Shown here: positions 45,004-56,933 of the stretch, in pieces | Layout: each line of letters starts with the position of its first letter | Position numbering within the stretch: position 1 is the stretch's first letter | From: Cydia pomonella | Taxonomy: Eukaryota; Arthropoda; Insecta; Lepidoptera; Tortricidae | DNA length: 64,000 nucleotides | Direction of reading: 5' to 3' | Assembly (NCBI RefSeq): GCF_033807575.1 | Contig: NC_084705.1 | Coordinates: 15,308,019 to 15,372,018, forward strand | Position numbers and translations under genes: made by a program | Notes under the pieces: model-generated | Seen by the model: the letters and a program-made list of their open reading frames with translations, nothing else | Database searches by the model: none | Told to the model about the DNA's origin: nothing

Positions 45004-45612
45004 CAAGAGCATGTCGGGCCACGCTCAGTGTAGGGTTCCGTAGTTACTCTTCCGTCACAATAAGCTAAACTGGAGCTTAAAGTATATTAAATTGTTAACC
45101 AAGGGATGAAACGGTACCTTTCACGCGAATTAAACAAATAGGCAAATTTGCATAATCAGTACCTAATTAAAGTAAGTCTTTTTACTATGAAGGGGAATCT
45201 TTTTGCGATAACTCAAAAACAGCTAAACTGATCATGTCCGCTGTGTGTTTTCATTTAATGTCTTTCTTAAGCTCTACTTCCACGATTTTTTTCATATTTT
45301 TTGGACCTATGGTTCAAAAGTTAGAGGGGGGACACACATTTATTTTTTCTTTCGGAGCGATTATCTCCGAATATATACACTTTATCAAAAAATGTTTGTT
45401 GAAGACCCCTATTAGTTTGAAAGACCTTTCCAACCATATCCCACACTGTCGGGTTAAAGCAAAAAAAAAAAAAAACACCGGCTTTCTTAATATATATATT
45501 CATGCCGAATTTCAGCTTTCTAGCACTAACGACCACGGAGCAAAGCCTCGGACAGACAGACGGACATGGCGAAACTATAAGAAACTATAGTTGACTACGG
45601 AACCCTAAAAAA
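45004..45612 (+). repeat. non-autonomous repeat, short form
   Basis: It begins AAGAGCATGTCGGGCCACGC and ends TTGACTACGGAACCCTAAAA, the same element as 20690-21750 on the other strand. It joins AATTAAAGTAAGTC directly to TTTTACTATGAAGG, leaving out about 450 bases present in the longer copy. Frames on both strands inside it are not genes. Confidence 0.75.
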
Positions 45613-48600
45613 GGATAGGGTATACATATAATACAATGCCGCCAAACGCCCATAGTCAAAAGATCTGTGTTTTTGATCCATCCATCTCGAAACAGTAATC
45701 GAGGTCATGTAATGAAGACACTGTCACAGTTCAATACACGTTGCTTTCTCTAAAAGGACTTATAGCATGCGCATGTCAGGTATCTATGCACGTTGTCGCA
45801 GTGACGATAGCATCAGAGCCCAGCCATGATGAGATCGCCAGCACAGCTTGAATAGAAAGACAACCATATAACTTTAAGGAAAATGCCTCCAATATTTATT
45901 TTTTCCAAAAAGGACAGCAAAGTCGACATTGCCGGTAAAAAAAATTGGTCGCGAAGTGCGTAGTTCATGGCCAGTCAAAAGTTATTAAGTTGAAAACATG
46001 TTGCATACAAAGTCCATTAAAATGTCCAGTTGCAAACTTTTCAAAAGGTTAAAATGGCCATATCATATGAAGGCATAGGTCCATTATATAGCCAAACAGA
46101 TGATCAGTACTTTTTACTATAATGTTGGTTCCGCGACTATTTAACTGTCTTAAATAGGTTGGCGTATTTTCGGCAGAACTTCTGTTTTTAAATCATACAT
46201 GGAAACATTGTCGTTACGTTCGTGATAATAGGCTGCGGAAGATCATGTTGTGGCCATAGGTTGTGGCTGGTTTAATGCGATGCGCCAGCAAAAGATAACA
46301 TACAACACACACATGTACATTTAAAGTACATTTAGGTACATTTGGCAGCATACTAATTACCTATACATATAGGGAAAACGAATCCGCAGATTAAATTCCA
46401 TTTTTTATGCCAATAGAAGTGAGTTATGGATCTGTGGTCTTTGAACGCGACATGAACCAATGTAACGCTAAATGTCTCCTTGAGTAATATAGCTGGACTT
46501 TCGGATCTGTAATATCTGCAAAGCTAACTCAGGAGATTGTTGGATAGAACGCTACAAGCATAGATAACCCGAGTCTAGGCTTCAGATATTTATTGGTATC
46601 CTCTCGTATTGGGTGGCCTGGTATCAAATAGTTTTATCAGGAATGTGAAGGCTTTGTATTGCTTTCCTACAAAGATGCAGAGGAGAAATGCAAATTCTGT
46701 GTTGCTTCATATTTAGGTACATTGACTTGCGAGTTTATTATGTATTAGAATGTGAGATGCTTTTATATTGTCACAATAATATGCATATATGAGTTTTGGT
46801 ACCTATCTAAAACTCTTAGCATATATTATTGCTTTATATTATTTTGCATAGGTAAAAGGTTATTTTGAAATAGTATAAAATATTTACATATATTTTGTTA
46901 CATAGGTATACGTATTATTATGTGTATTAAAAAAATATTTACTGATACACGTCCTAAATACGTGGTATTTTACTAAAACAACCTAAATAAATATTATTAG
47001 TGTTTCCTTAGAATGAAATAGAGCACAGATTTTGCACATTATGTATAGAATCTCTTTTAAATAATAGTAAGAAGTAAAGCTGCACAGTGTAGAAATTGTA
47101 CTCACAAATAATGGGCTTTTAACAAAGGTAGTAGCCGCTACAAAAAAAATCATGTCGGGCCTTGTGTGTGTGTGTGTGTGTCGAAATTATAAAGCGTTAG
47201 CTAATAAAAGGAACTTCAATCATATCATATCGAATTCATATGACTTTGTACGTTGCTCTCCACAGTAACGGTCTACTTTTCTTAGCTGCGCTCAGCTGTG
47301 TTTTACACCTGTTTCACTGTAAGGATCAAGAAACTTTAATCTGGCTCAAGACTTCACATTTACAACGAATAGGGCCTATGTTACGGCAACGTTTGCTCTA
47401 CTTACTCTCTTATTCCGATAATTTAATTAGATCGTTAAGATAAAACTAAATGCCGCGCTTGAGACCCGTATTTCCACATCCAATGAGATTTACTGTTTTT
47501 AAATAAAAAACGTGTTCTCAGTTAAATTAATATCAATCCACTTTTTATTACGGTTTCAATAGTGTTGAGTGTTAGTTAAGTACCATTGGAACATAACTTG
47601 TCACTTAACCCATGCAAAACGATATAAGGAGTATAATTAAACTTTAGCGCTATAAAAATAAGTAAGTTTTTGGTCAGCTTAGCTTTTTTAATTTAACTCA
47701 AACCCAGCGAGTTTTCGAGGAAATTTGGAGTAGGTAGGGGAGAGCGGGGTTAAAAGATCAGATTTTCATAAAATACAAAATTAATCTTTGAAAACAGTGT
47801 GAGTAAAGTATGTGGCTTGCGCTATAATGAAGAACGATTATTTGCGTTTCTAAATAGTGATATGGTTTTGTGCATCATTTAACAATTTTCTTACCAGTTT
47901 TTTTTTAATGAGATCGGTTAGAATTTGAATGGAGCAACTTACCCCGATATAGAGCCGGTTGTTCCGTCGTTTCAATTTCTAACTTATCCGTTTAAACTTT
48001 AATCTCGGTTCACATTCGCTAAAAGAATGCATTGCAGTTCGTCGATTGAACATCATTCATCGTCATTGAGACAAATTAAAACAAAGCTAGTTAAAGACGC
48101 TTTGTACACCATCGACGAATTTTTTTTGTAACAAATATGTAGCAATGTTAAATAAATACAATAAATTGTAAATGTATAAATAGTAATTGGAAATGCAGGA
48201 TAAATTATACTTAAACTGGAAAAGTATGCCCATGCTCAGGGCCGGCGACTGCTTGAGACCAGGGACACCCTTAAGTCAACGGAATTCCCTATAATTTTAC
48301 TATTCAAGAGGCAGCAGATAATCATCAGATAGTAATTTGATAATTATTAATAAAAAAGTACAAATACATTCCTTTTTATTATAAGCGAATTCGTATTCGT
48401 TGCAAACTAGCGAGTTTTTATGTTTCTGGTTTGCGTCTTTTTTGCAGTAGTAGGTTTTATTTATTTTGGTATGATAGTTATAAGAAGCGCGAAAACAATA
48501 TTGAGCTCCAGGGCTGGCATTCTATTAATTCAGGCTCACAGTATTGCACCCAATATACGCGTGTGGGCTATTGTAACAAAACATTGATCATATTGGTGCG

Positions 48601-48828
48601 CGTGTGCTCATCGGCCTCATCGCCGTTAGCTAAGCAAATCGAGGGGTGGATACGGAAATGTGATAACATAGATCTAACGGACTAGAACTAATAAAGCTCA
48701 ATAAAAATTTGTAAGCGGGGTCGTAGATTGGTGTATGGTTTGGCTTATGAGGATATCAATACTTAACTTCAAGTCATTGTTTATTTTAATGACGGAGGTA
48801 AAAAAAAAATCTTCTTTATGCCTGTGAA

Positions 48829-48830
<2 letters not shown>
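45613..48830. other. unassigned DNA with a short GT microsatellite
   Basis: (GT)n lies at about 47163-47181. There is no gene, and no confident repeat otherwise. Confidence 0.35.

Positions 48831-48867
<37 letters not shown>
48831..48867. repeat. (GT)n microsatellite, about 37 bp
   Basis: An uninterrupted dinucleotide run and a likely length-variable locus. The apparent HTHTHT frame on the minus strand comes from it. Confidence 0.9.
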
Positions 48868-48869
<2 letters not shown>

Positions 48870-49961
48870 CTTGATGGGTTAACATTAAGAAGGAAACAAT
48901 GATAGTCGAGTGTAGTTTTTCAAACTCTGAAATTGTAAAAAGAGCAGGTACCAATAACAAGCTAGGCACATGGTCGACTTTAAGTTATTGAAAATTTACT
49001 AGGCCATACGGGAACTATGATAACTCAAACATAGGTGCTGGGTTGGCTATAAAATGTTTGATAAATCGTCGATACTTGTTACAATTTTGCGTAGACTTCA
49101 GTATCTTTGTAACAAGCAATTTCATTAGGAGACCACATTTATAACTCCTCAGCATTGTGTTGGAATGAATCGTGCAGAAGTGCACCATCGCGAATCCTCT
49201 AAACAATGGGTAATAGCGAACCAATGTAATACAATACAAATTCCTTACGAAAATCTATAGTTTTCCACACCAGTGTCTATTGCTCCTTTTTCATTGTTCT
49301 ATGCAAATTACAGACTGCATTTGTTCAAGATATTGGACTGTATGTTAATTTGTTAAACGCATTGTGGATTTAAATTTGTAGGTAAGGTTTAGTGCTGCTG
49401 TAAAAGGCAATCTTCTGAATAGCTGTGTTAATTGTTCTCATAAACTGTTGTGTTTACGATTTTGTATCATCGATAATTGCATTACAATCTTAAATAAGCA
49501 TCATGTACTGTGGCAATATAACTAATACTTTTCTTTGTATTGTGATTTATCAATTGATCTTCTCAAAAATGATTTTATATTGTAAATTAAATATAACGGT
49601 AGCTGAATAATAACTTACGCGTGTTTAAGCTATGAGATATTAGTGTGAAATGAATATCAAAATTACTGATATCGAAATGTATATTAATAACTGTTTTAAC
49701 AGTTTAAATGTAACCCCCTATCTTGCAATTTGATCAGTAAACCCATTGCTATGATACCAAATTATTTCTTATCCTTAGTTAGTTGAAACTTTTTCGTTAC
49801 CTATTAGGGCCGAAACAGATTGGTTGCATCTGTACTGCCTTATATCAGAGTCAGCGCCATTTCATTTAACTTTCAGTTTACTAGACATACCTAATATATG
49901 TATGTCCTGAATTAAGATTATGTTACGTGTTCATATTGCTAAGTTATAGAAATATGAAAGT
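48868..49961. other. unassigned DNA
   Basis: Nothing recognised. Confidence 0.35.
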
Positions 49962-50274
49962 GAGTGTATTAAGCGCTGGTGCATGGCCTAGCAGTAAGAG
50001 CGTGCGACGACCAATGAGTTTTTCGGAACTTATGTACGAAATATCATTTGATATTTACCAGTCGCTTTTAGGTGAAGGAAAACATCGTGAGGAAACCGGA
50101 TTAATCCCAACAAGGCCTTGTTTACCCTCTGGGTCGGAAGGGCAGATGGCAGTCGCTTTCGTAAAAACTAGTGCCTACCCCAAATCTTGGGATTAGTTGT
50201 CAAGCGGACCCCAGGATCCCATGAGCCGTGGCGTGGCAAAATGCCGGGACAACGCGAGGAGGAGTGTATTAAGC
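49962..50274 (+). repeat. tRNA-derived SINE with 13-bp target duplication
   Basis: GAGTGTATTAAGC occurs at 49962-49974 and 50262-50274. Between them, the SINE has a box A-like TGGCCTAGCAGTAAGAGCG. Its body is TACCAGTCGCTTTTAGGTGA, then GTCGCTTTCGTAAAAACTAG, and it ends GACAACGCGAGGAG. The box B region expected after box A is missing. The 89-codon frame across it is not a gene. Confidence 0.85.
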
Positions 50275-51994
50275 ATTTTAACAACAAAATACTTAAACTA
50301 ACAAATTAGTTAAAGTCGAAGGGTCATAAAGCGAAATACGATAATGGGACGATGTAATTATGGAATGTAAAACCATAATTTGCTGCAGCTGTATTTAATT
50401 TGTTACCATAGATTACTTCTTTAAGCCTACTCCTGGGGGTATCTCATAAACAACTATAGGCTTCCAATGGATGGTTCAGCGCTGCACCGCTCGTTAAATA
50501 TGTAAAAACGCGGCACGGCTCTGCCAATAAACTATTAAACGATGTATTAAAATATAGCCCTTAGTACATCACTAAGCACTCTCGTAAATACGCTATAAAT
50601 ATATATGGAAATGTAAATTGAACTAACAGGTAGATGCATCTGTGTAATATTATATATGTTTACATTACAAAACTGATAAGTTCGGTGTATGTTAAAGAAG
50701 GAGTCGAACTAACTAAATCATTCTTACATCCCAATCAATACCTACTTATTACAATTACAATTTTGAGAGAATAAATTCACAATAAACGTAGAAAGTTGTA
50801 AAAGTACTTATACGTATACTTATTAATTATACAAATAATTATTGTGGCAGTTAGTAGGTACGTATTAGGTTCGTAAACTATGTGCCGTGCAAGCAAATCG
50901 TAAACAATTTATATATCCTCCTGGCAATCTTCTACAGCCCAGTACTTATTCTATATTTCCTCACCAAGAAGCTAATAACCGCAGGTGACTTGTAAATTGT
51001 AAACATGTGTTTGCGAGGGTTCTTTATCGTTTTGTTTTGTTTCTCGCAATGGTTTTATTAACTTTGATATTAGTTCAGGTTTATCTTTCCTGTGTTAAAA
51101 GGTGTCTGCCCAATTAACGTTGCGTTTTTTTTTGCGCATTAAAAGAAAACGTTATAGCTTTATCTATAGTGCAAAAGGCGCGGTCGCACTCTGTAAGGTA
51201 CATTGGTATCTTACGCACGTACATTATACAACTCATGCTCACCCAAACCCGTTATGAATATTGTTAGCATGTTTTCATACAACAACGGACTGCATAGATT
51301 AATAAAGTCGGTATATGTCATAGTAATAAGATAATACTTAGAACTAACAGACTAAAATTTCTATTTTAAACTTGCCAAGCCCTCAGGCTTTCCCACAAAT
51401 TGACTACTACCAGTAAATTAATCGTAGCATCATCAATCCATCCTAATGTAGTCCCGGCTTTTTGCTACGGCTCATGGAAGCCTTCAGTCCGGTTGACAAC
51501 TAATCCTAATTGATGTAGGCACTAATTTTCAGTAATTAACATAACAAAAAAATGCAGTTCAATGCTCGCTCTTTCATGGTACGAATCTGAGAGAAAACTC
51601 CTTTCGCATGTAAGCTGAGCCTTCAGTCATCTTTGTGTACCTATCCATTTGTAATTATAATAAATGATTAACAGAACTTCTAAAATCCATTGCTATGTCA
51701 AATAGTGCCTTTCCTAGGAACCTTACTCGTACGAGTTAATAGGATTATTATACGCTGCTTATATGGTAATTCTAATATTGTTAGCCGATTATTGTAATAA
51801 TCACGGTTCTGTACACTCTGTATAGTTAATTGATATTGATTCCTCTTTCAGGCTTGCATAATTTCCTTTAACCTTATTCAGGTTATTTACGTACCACAGA
51901 AACATGCGGTTCTATGATTTTTGAAATTATTTTTCATAGAAATACAACTACTCTTATGTTTTACTAGTCTGTAACTAAATTTCAAATATTTTAA
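50275..51994. other. unassigned DNA
   Basis: Nothing recognised. Confidence 0.35.
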
Positions 51995-52146
51995 TATAGA
52001 ATAGAATAGAATATTTTTTATTAGTAGACACAAACAAAACACATTAAATTACATGATATAACAAAAACAAAGGAAGTATAAAGTGCCACGAAATGGCCTC
52101 ATCTCAGCATGTTGCTGGTGGCTTCCAGCGCTGATCTTCCGATGAA
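51995..52146 (-). repeat. LINE 3' end with ATTCT-type tail
   Basis: On the minus strand: CAGCGCTGGAAGCCACCAGC, then ATGAGGCCATTTCGTGGCAC, ending in AATATTCTATTCTATTC. I recognise this as a lepidopteran LINE 3' UTR with a short tandem tail. No coding part is left. Confidence 0.6.
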
Positions 52147-52566
52147 TATAATTCCATTTAAAAAGTAATCAGAATCCCTTTAACTTCCTGGGCGTGGATA
52201 GACTTACCTATATTCATAAAATGCGTTAACTTTTATGTCGTACTATCGCTAGGGGGTCCACAAACTTGTCGGATTAGCAATATGGTGCAAGTGGTTGTGG
52301 GTAGCGGTGGCTGAGCCAAAAGCGGTGGCGATTATACTGTAACCATTAGGCTATTTTGCCTTATACGGTACCTTAATATATTTGTCGTAATGTGTTACAG
52401 TCAACAATTTTGTTTCGTATGGTTTAACGTCTGCTACTATTTTCGTTGTCAGTATTTGCTTCTACTCTTAGAACGATTACTAACTTACAAAAGATTGCAA
52501 AAGTTTATTTAAAAAATCCACCAACTTATGCTGATAAGACAAGATTGTAATCTCACTAACTGTTAT
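52147..52566. other. unassigned DNA
   Basis: Nothing recognised. Confidence 0.35.
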
Positions 52567-52671
52567 TTTGTCACAGCGACAATTCGTATTAAAGCCACGA
52601 GGGATCTATACAATTCCTTACCGTCTTCTCTACGACAGTGTCAATCGGTCGCATCGCTAAAGGCTAATTAA
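52567..52671 (+). pseudogene. LINE C-terminal coding scrap
   Basis: The frame VTATIRIKATRDLYNSLP followed by SSLRQCQSVASLKAN and TAA fits the weakly conserved end of insect LINE proteins (R...LYNSLP...L...S...FK). A matching-looking LINE 3' end lies at 53370-53524, with another element in between. Confidence 0.45.
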
Positions 52672-52744
52672 AAAAGTTGTGGCTTTCGGACGAAACTTAA
52701 TCAAAAAGATATGTGCGGTCAGGGAGTTTTGTATATATGTATTA

Positions 52745-53205
52745 GTACCTGGGCGACCGAGCATTGCTCGGAACTATTTATTGTAATATGGTGGTGTATA
52801 GGTGATAATCTTATCTACATTTTTTTCCTACATTAAACTTGTCTAAAACAATAAAAATTAAAAAATTATATATAAACTTGAACATATAAAAAAAAAAAGT
52901 TAGTCACCGGGTGAGATTTGAACCCGTAGCACTCGTTTAGCAGTCCGCGTCTTAACCCGCTGGACCAGACGGACAGTGGCCGGCAACACGAAATTAGCCA
53001 CCATATTCTGCGTCGAAAGAAAAACGCATGAAAACTCGAAAACACGCGTTTTCCCAAACATAAGACTAATCTAGATCGATTGTTTACCCCAAAAAACCCC
53101 CATATACCAAATTTCAGCAAAATCGTTAGAGCCGTTTCCGAGATCCCGGAAATATATATACATATATATATATACAAGAATTGCTCGTTTAAAGGTATAA
53201 GATAT
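52745..53205 (-). repeat. composite repeat with an embedded tRNA-like SINE
   Basis: On the minus strand it starts TTTAAACGAGCAATTCTTGT at about 53195. It continues through ATTTCCGGGATCTCGGAAAC and GATCTAGATTAGTCTTATG, and closes with a hairpin CCGAGCAATGCTCGG plus TCGCCCAGG at about 52745-52770. Between the body and the closing hairpin sits a tRNA-like segment at 52903-52975 with TGGTCCAGCGGGTTAAGACG (box A) and CGGGTTCAAATCTC (box B). Its acceptor arms do not pair, so it is not a tRNA gene. Confidence 0.55.
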
Positions 53206-53369
53206 AGTATAGAATGTATTATATATTATAACTGTATATGTATATGACTATTTAAATATTTGTTTTATTTTATATCCCATTTATATATTGTAGGTTATAG
53301 GACTTATAGGTTTACCTATCTTTTAGGAAATTAAATATTTTCTTTCATGCCGTTTAGTACAGTTGTGAT

Positions 53370-53524
53370 GTCTACCGTTTTCCAATTCTTCCTCAATTGC
53401 TCAAAAGTTAACTGGAAGAGATCCCTGAAAGGGATAAGTTCGCCTTTGTACAAATGATGTATGTTCTGTCCTGTTTTATATTTCTTTCTGTACAATAAAG
53501 TGTTTTACTACTACTACTACTACA
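53370..53524 (+). repeat. LINE 3' end with (TAC)n tail
   Basis: The phrases GGAAGAGATCCCTGAAAGGG and CTGTACAATAAAGTGTTTTA belong to a common lepidopteran LINE 3' UTR. The tail is TACTACTACTACTACTAC. Confidence 0.6.
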
Positions 53525-54512
53525 ACTCAATTGCTTTATTAGCTATCAAAGTAAGGATTTTTATAGCTAATCGTGGATGTTTTTACGAACAGTCCGCTGA
53601 CGCTCAACGCTCGAGTTCATCATACATACGCTAAAACCTTTCGAATGCTAATGCGAAGCGTGACATATTAATGCTACATGGTGCCCCGCCATTACTCAGC
53701 ATAATTGTAGAGCCTAATCTCATGTTCGAGGGGCAGGTAAGAGCCAAGCATCATTATGGTTTAGCGCGCGACTTGACCCTATAATAATGGTTACAAAATG
53801 AGAGATATTATTGTTGTAATATAATGACCATTTTTTAAATCTTTTAATATTTGCTAACAATTTTGAGTATAACCTATGAAATGTCTAGGAAATCAACGTA
53901 AACGGCCTTTTTAATACCATTCGTGGAGACAATTTGCTTTTTGGATTCAAAGCGCCATGACATACTAGTAGGTGTTACATTTACCATAACGTTATTACAA
54001 TGTATATTAGGAAAAAGAGTTAAAATTAACCGATTTCTGAAGACCAAGCGTAGTACCTTAAGAGAACTTATAAGAATTATTGAGCAAACAAATACTTATG
54101 TAAACATATTTATAACTAATAAATACATACGAGCATAGTATAATAATGTACAAGTACTTATCAATGGTATGTACGTTATTTTATAATATACTTATAAGAC
54201 AAGGTGGACGAAACGATATAAAACCAAGCAGGAGTTTTCCGTGATTAAGTAACAAACCTTCACCAGGCACTATTTCACGTAACTATTAGTATGGATTTAT
54301 TGGAGACCCCTCCCACTCGGTGTTGACTTTGTATACATCTGTAGGCTTAGACAGTGGCTTAGACACGATCCTTCATGATTTAGGAGGACTTGCAACAAAG
54401 TAACGTGATATACATGATACAATAACTAACAACTTTCATTTTAGAAACTAATTAAATACTAAGCATGGTTTGTGTGACTGAAGTTATTAAATAATATGTG
54501 ACCGTCCATAAG
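53525..54512. other. unassigned DNA
   Basis: Nothing recognised. Confidence 0.35.
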
Positions 54513-54912
54513 AAAAGGGTCCTTATGGCAGTTTCTAGTTACGGACATATTGACGTTTTTGCAAGTTTCGGCTCAGCTGAAAGGGTTGCCAATATTTTGC
54601 CGAAACCGAAACTACGGCTGATACATTATTTGTTGGCCGAAAATGGCGGAAACCGAAACCGACTACTACACTAGTTCGCTTCCGGGATAACTGAGTACTG
54701 TGTGAATCATTTCACAACGTTTATGCGAATTTCTCTTATGATCATTTGAATATAATTTGTATTAATCAAGATTTTGAGTAATCTTATGATAACACTTTTT
54801 CTTCAGTATTATGTTTTAATACAAGATTAGTAAATAAATAGTGTTAGGTAATATAGTGCTATAATGTAATTATCATTAATTTTTGGCTGTGATTGGTCAT
54901 AAGGACCCTTTT
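54513..54912. repeat. element bounded by 15-bp inverted repeats
   Basis: AAAAGGGTCCTTATG (54513-54527) and CATAAGGACCCTTTT (54898-54912) are perfect complements 400 bp apart. The left half carries CCGAAACCGAAAC motifs seen also at 4.1-4.4 kb. A third copy of the end, CATAAGGACCCTTT, lies at 55587-55600. Confidence 0.55.
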
Positions 54913-55449
54913 GCCAAATGTATGGGAGTGAATTTGTGATTTTTATGAAACTCAAATCGTTTATAACTAGAAAAATAAAACTTGTAGAATAATAATAACG
55001 CTTTTGTGATACTTCTATAGACTGATTAAATATAATTTAGAAGTCACTGTACAAAAAATGTTATGTTATAGAGGAAGATAAAAAATATAAACATTTTGAC
55101 ATTTTAATAAAAAATAAAAAAATTGTAACCTTGTGGTTTTGTTTCTATCCTAAGATGTGAAATCCGATATGTCCAAATATATACTATGGTTCAAACTACA
55201 ACATGTTTAAGAACAGTCCGATTTTTATTTATTTTATTTCGTTCTTATAAGCGACTTGCTCTAATCAAAGGCAGACTTTTCACGACCTGGAAGTCAAATT
55301 AAATAAAACTTAATTTCAAAGAATAACACCTTGAGATACATAATCAATCATTATCTATGTAACTTCCAATGGGAACATACTTAAAATTAGTTTCAAACTT
55401 CTTTTAACGATTTCTCAAAAGTGCAATTTTAACATGTGTAGGTTTGATG

Positions 55450-55454
<5 letters not shown>
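54913..55454. other. unassigned DNA
   Basis: Possibly part of a larger element reaching the third end at 55600; otherwise nothing is seen. Confidence 0.35.

Positions 55455-55499
<45 letters not shown>
55455..55499. repeat. (AT)n microsatellite
   Basis: An uninterrupted AT run of about 44 bp. A shorter one lies at about 55614-55630. Confidence 0.9.
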
Positions 55500-55501
<2 letters not shown>

Positions 55502-55600
55502 ATATGGGACTTAGGGTCTTGATTCTTTTTGTATTAGATAGCTCATTTAACGTAGATTAGGGATTTATACTTAACTCAATACCTGCCATAAGGACCCTTT

Positions 55601-56379
55601 AGGCATGGGCCGCATATATATATATATATAACATATGTTTCAATACCTATCAGCCTATCATACAATTCATCACTAATAGAAAAATTGATTAAGCGATACA
55701 AAATATTTCGCCTAGTTCGTATCCGACGTCCAGTATTTAGTTTATGGAATTGTTATAGATAAATTCTTCCCAACCATCGAGGTAAAAAACTCATTTATTT
55801 TTGCGAAATGGACATTTGATTTACTTCCATTGCTAGTAATATGTACATAGCTTCAAGTTATTATCGATAGGTAATTCAACTGGGACTACTTTTTGCTGAG
55901 AACCACTTGAGCGACTTTTAACCGGTCAGTGTGGTTAGACTTCACTTGATTCCAAATGCTTCTTACGACAACCCAGATACAGAATAGTAAAAAGTTAAAA
56001 CTTAACGCTTATTCGAGCATTGCCGTGCTAAGTATTCTGCCATTTGCATTAACGTTAGTCTTCGTGACATGGATTTTTAGGGTCACTACTGTGACCACAA
56101 AATATCCGAAGTATTACTGAGAGGCTAAGAATAACACAAGGCTGTCCAAATTGTTATTTTAAGTCAGGGATCTCTGTACTGGCCATAATCATACAATCCA
56201 GCCCGCGGGAAGGAAAACGGGAGGCCTGGCCGGGCTTTCGTGTCAAAAAGTAACCTCTGATAAAGTTACAAAGCATGTGGTCGGCTTCGCTAATCACATA
56301 AGCTTCTCGTCCTCTATTGAATTGACAACCTAACATGTAACTGAAATTCCTGTAAGCTTTCCACAACACACAACACCAA
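55601..56379. other. unassigned DNA
   Basis: The 81-codon minus-strand frame has no recognisable identity. Confidence 0.35.
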
Positions 56380-56431
56380 CAAACACCTACAACAAACACC
56401 TACAACAAACAACTACAACAAAAACTTACAA
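56380..56431. repeat. 13-bp minisatellite, four units
   Basis: Units CAAACACCTACAA at 56380, 56393, CAAACAACTACAA at 56406 and CAAAAACTTACAA at 56419: two identical, then two diverged. Confidence 0.8.
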
Positions 56432-56838
56432 GCATGAACAAAGTAATGAAATACAACTGGACTTTTACGTATAAACTACGGAAAACGTCGACCTTATAAT
56501 ACCTGCTTACTAACTATCCAACTCTGCCGAAGTTGACCTATTATTATTCTGCCATTTGGTCACAACATATAAAACGGATTTACTTAAAGCTACAATTGGA
56601 TTGCGTCAAGGTTATTCCGACTGTAATAGGAATTAGTGGAAACGAATGTTGTCCCGCATTTTCCGTAATCTATTTGTAATCTTGTTATGAGAAATCCATA
56701 CCTTTTGCATTGGTACGGATTGACATACCGACCAAGTTGAAAGCAGTATTTTTCTGTTTGATATCAGATTCACTATTACAATTGAGACACATGTATTTTT
56801 CTAGATCATTTATCCAATTGAATTTATTGTTGTTACAG
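56432..56838. other. upstream DNA ending in a splice acceptor
   Basis: It ends in TTTATTGTTGTTACAG at 56838, a plausible acceptor four bases before the cadherin ATG. This region is therefore probably intron, with a 5' UTR exon further upstream. Confidence 0.45.
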
Positions 56839-56842
56839 TGAG

Positions 56843-56933
56843 ATGGCGCGGTGGATCGCGCTGCTCCGGCATGGGCAATCACCGATTTGGCTTCTTATCT
56901 TCTGCTTATTCCATTTGACCAGAGCGACACCGG
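56843..56933 (+). CDS. Cad99C: Cad99C coding exon 1: signal peptide
   Basis: Thirty codons plus one base, ending CCG G before donor GTAAGA. A basic start (MARWIALLRHG) is followed by a hydrophobic core and a cleavage-like TRA. The exon itself probably starts at 56839, after the acceptor. Confidence 0.85.

Noticed and set aside
52903..52975. A 73-nt tRNA gene on the minus strand
   Set aside because: The internal promoter boxes are good, but the acceptor arms do not pair and it is embedded in repeat sequence.
52745..53205. A Helitron
   Set aside because: There is a terminal hairpin, but I could not establish a 5' TC and 3' CTRR end pair, so I left it as an unclassified repeat.
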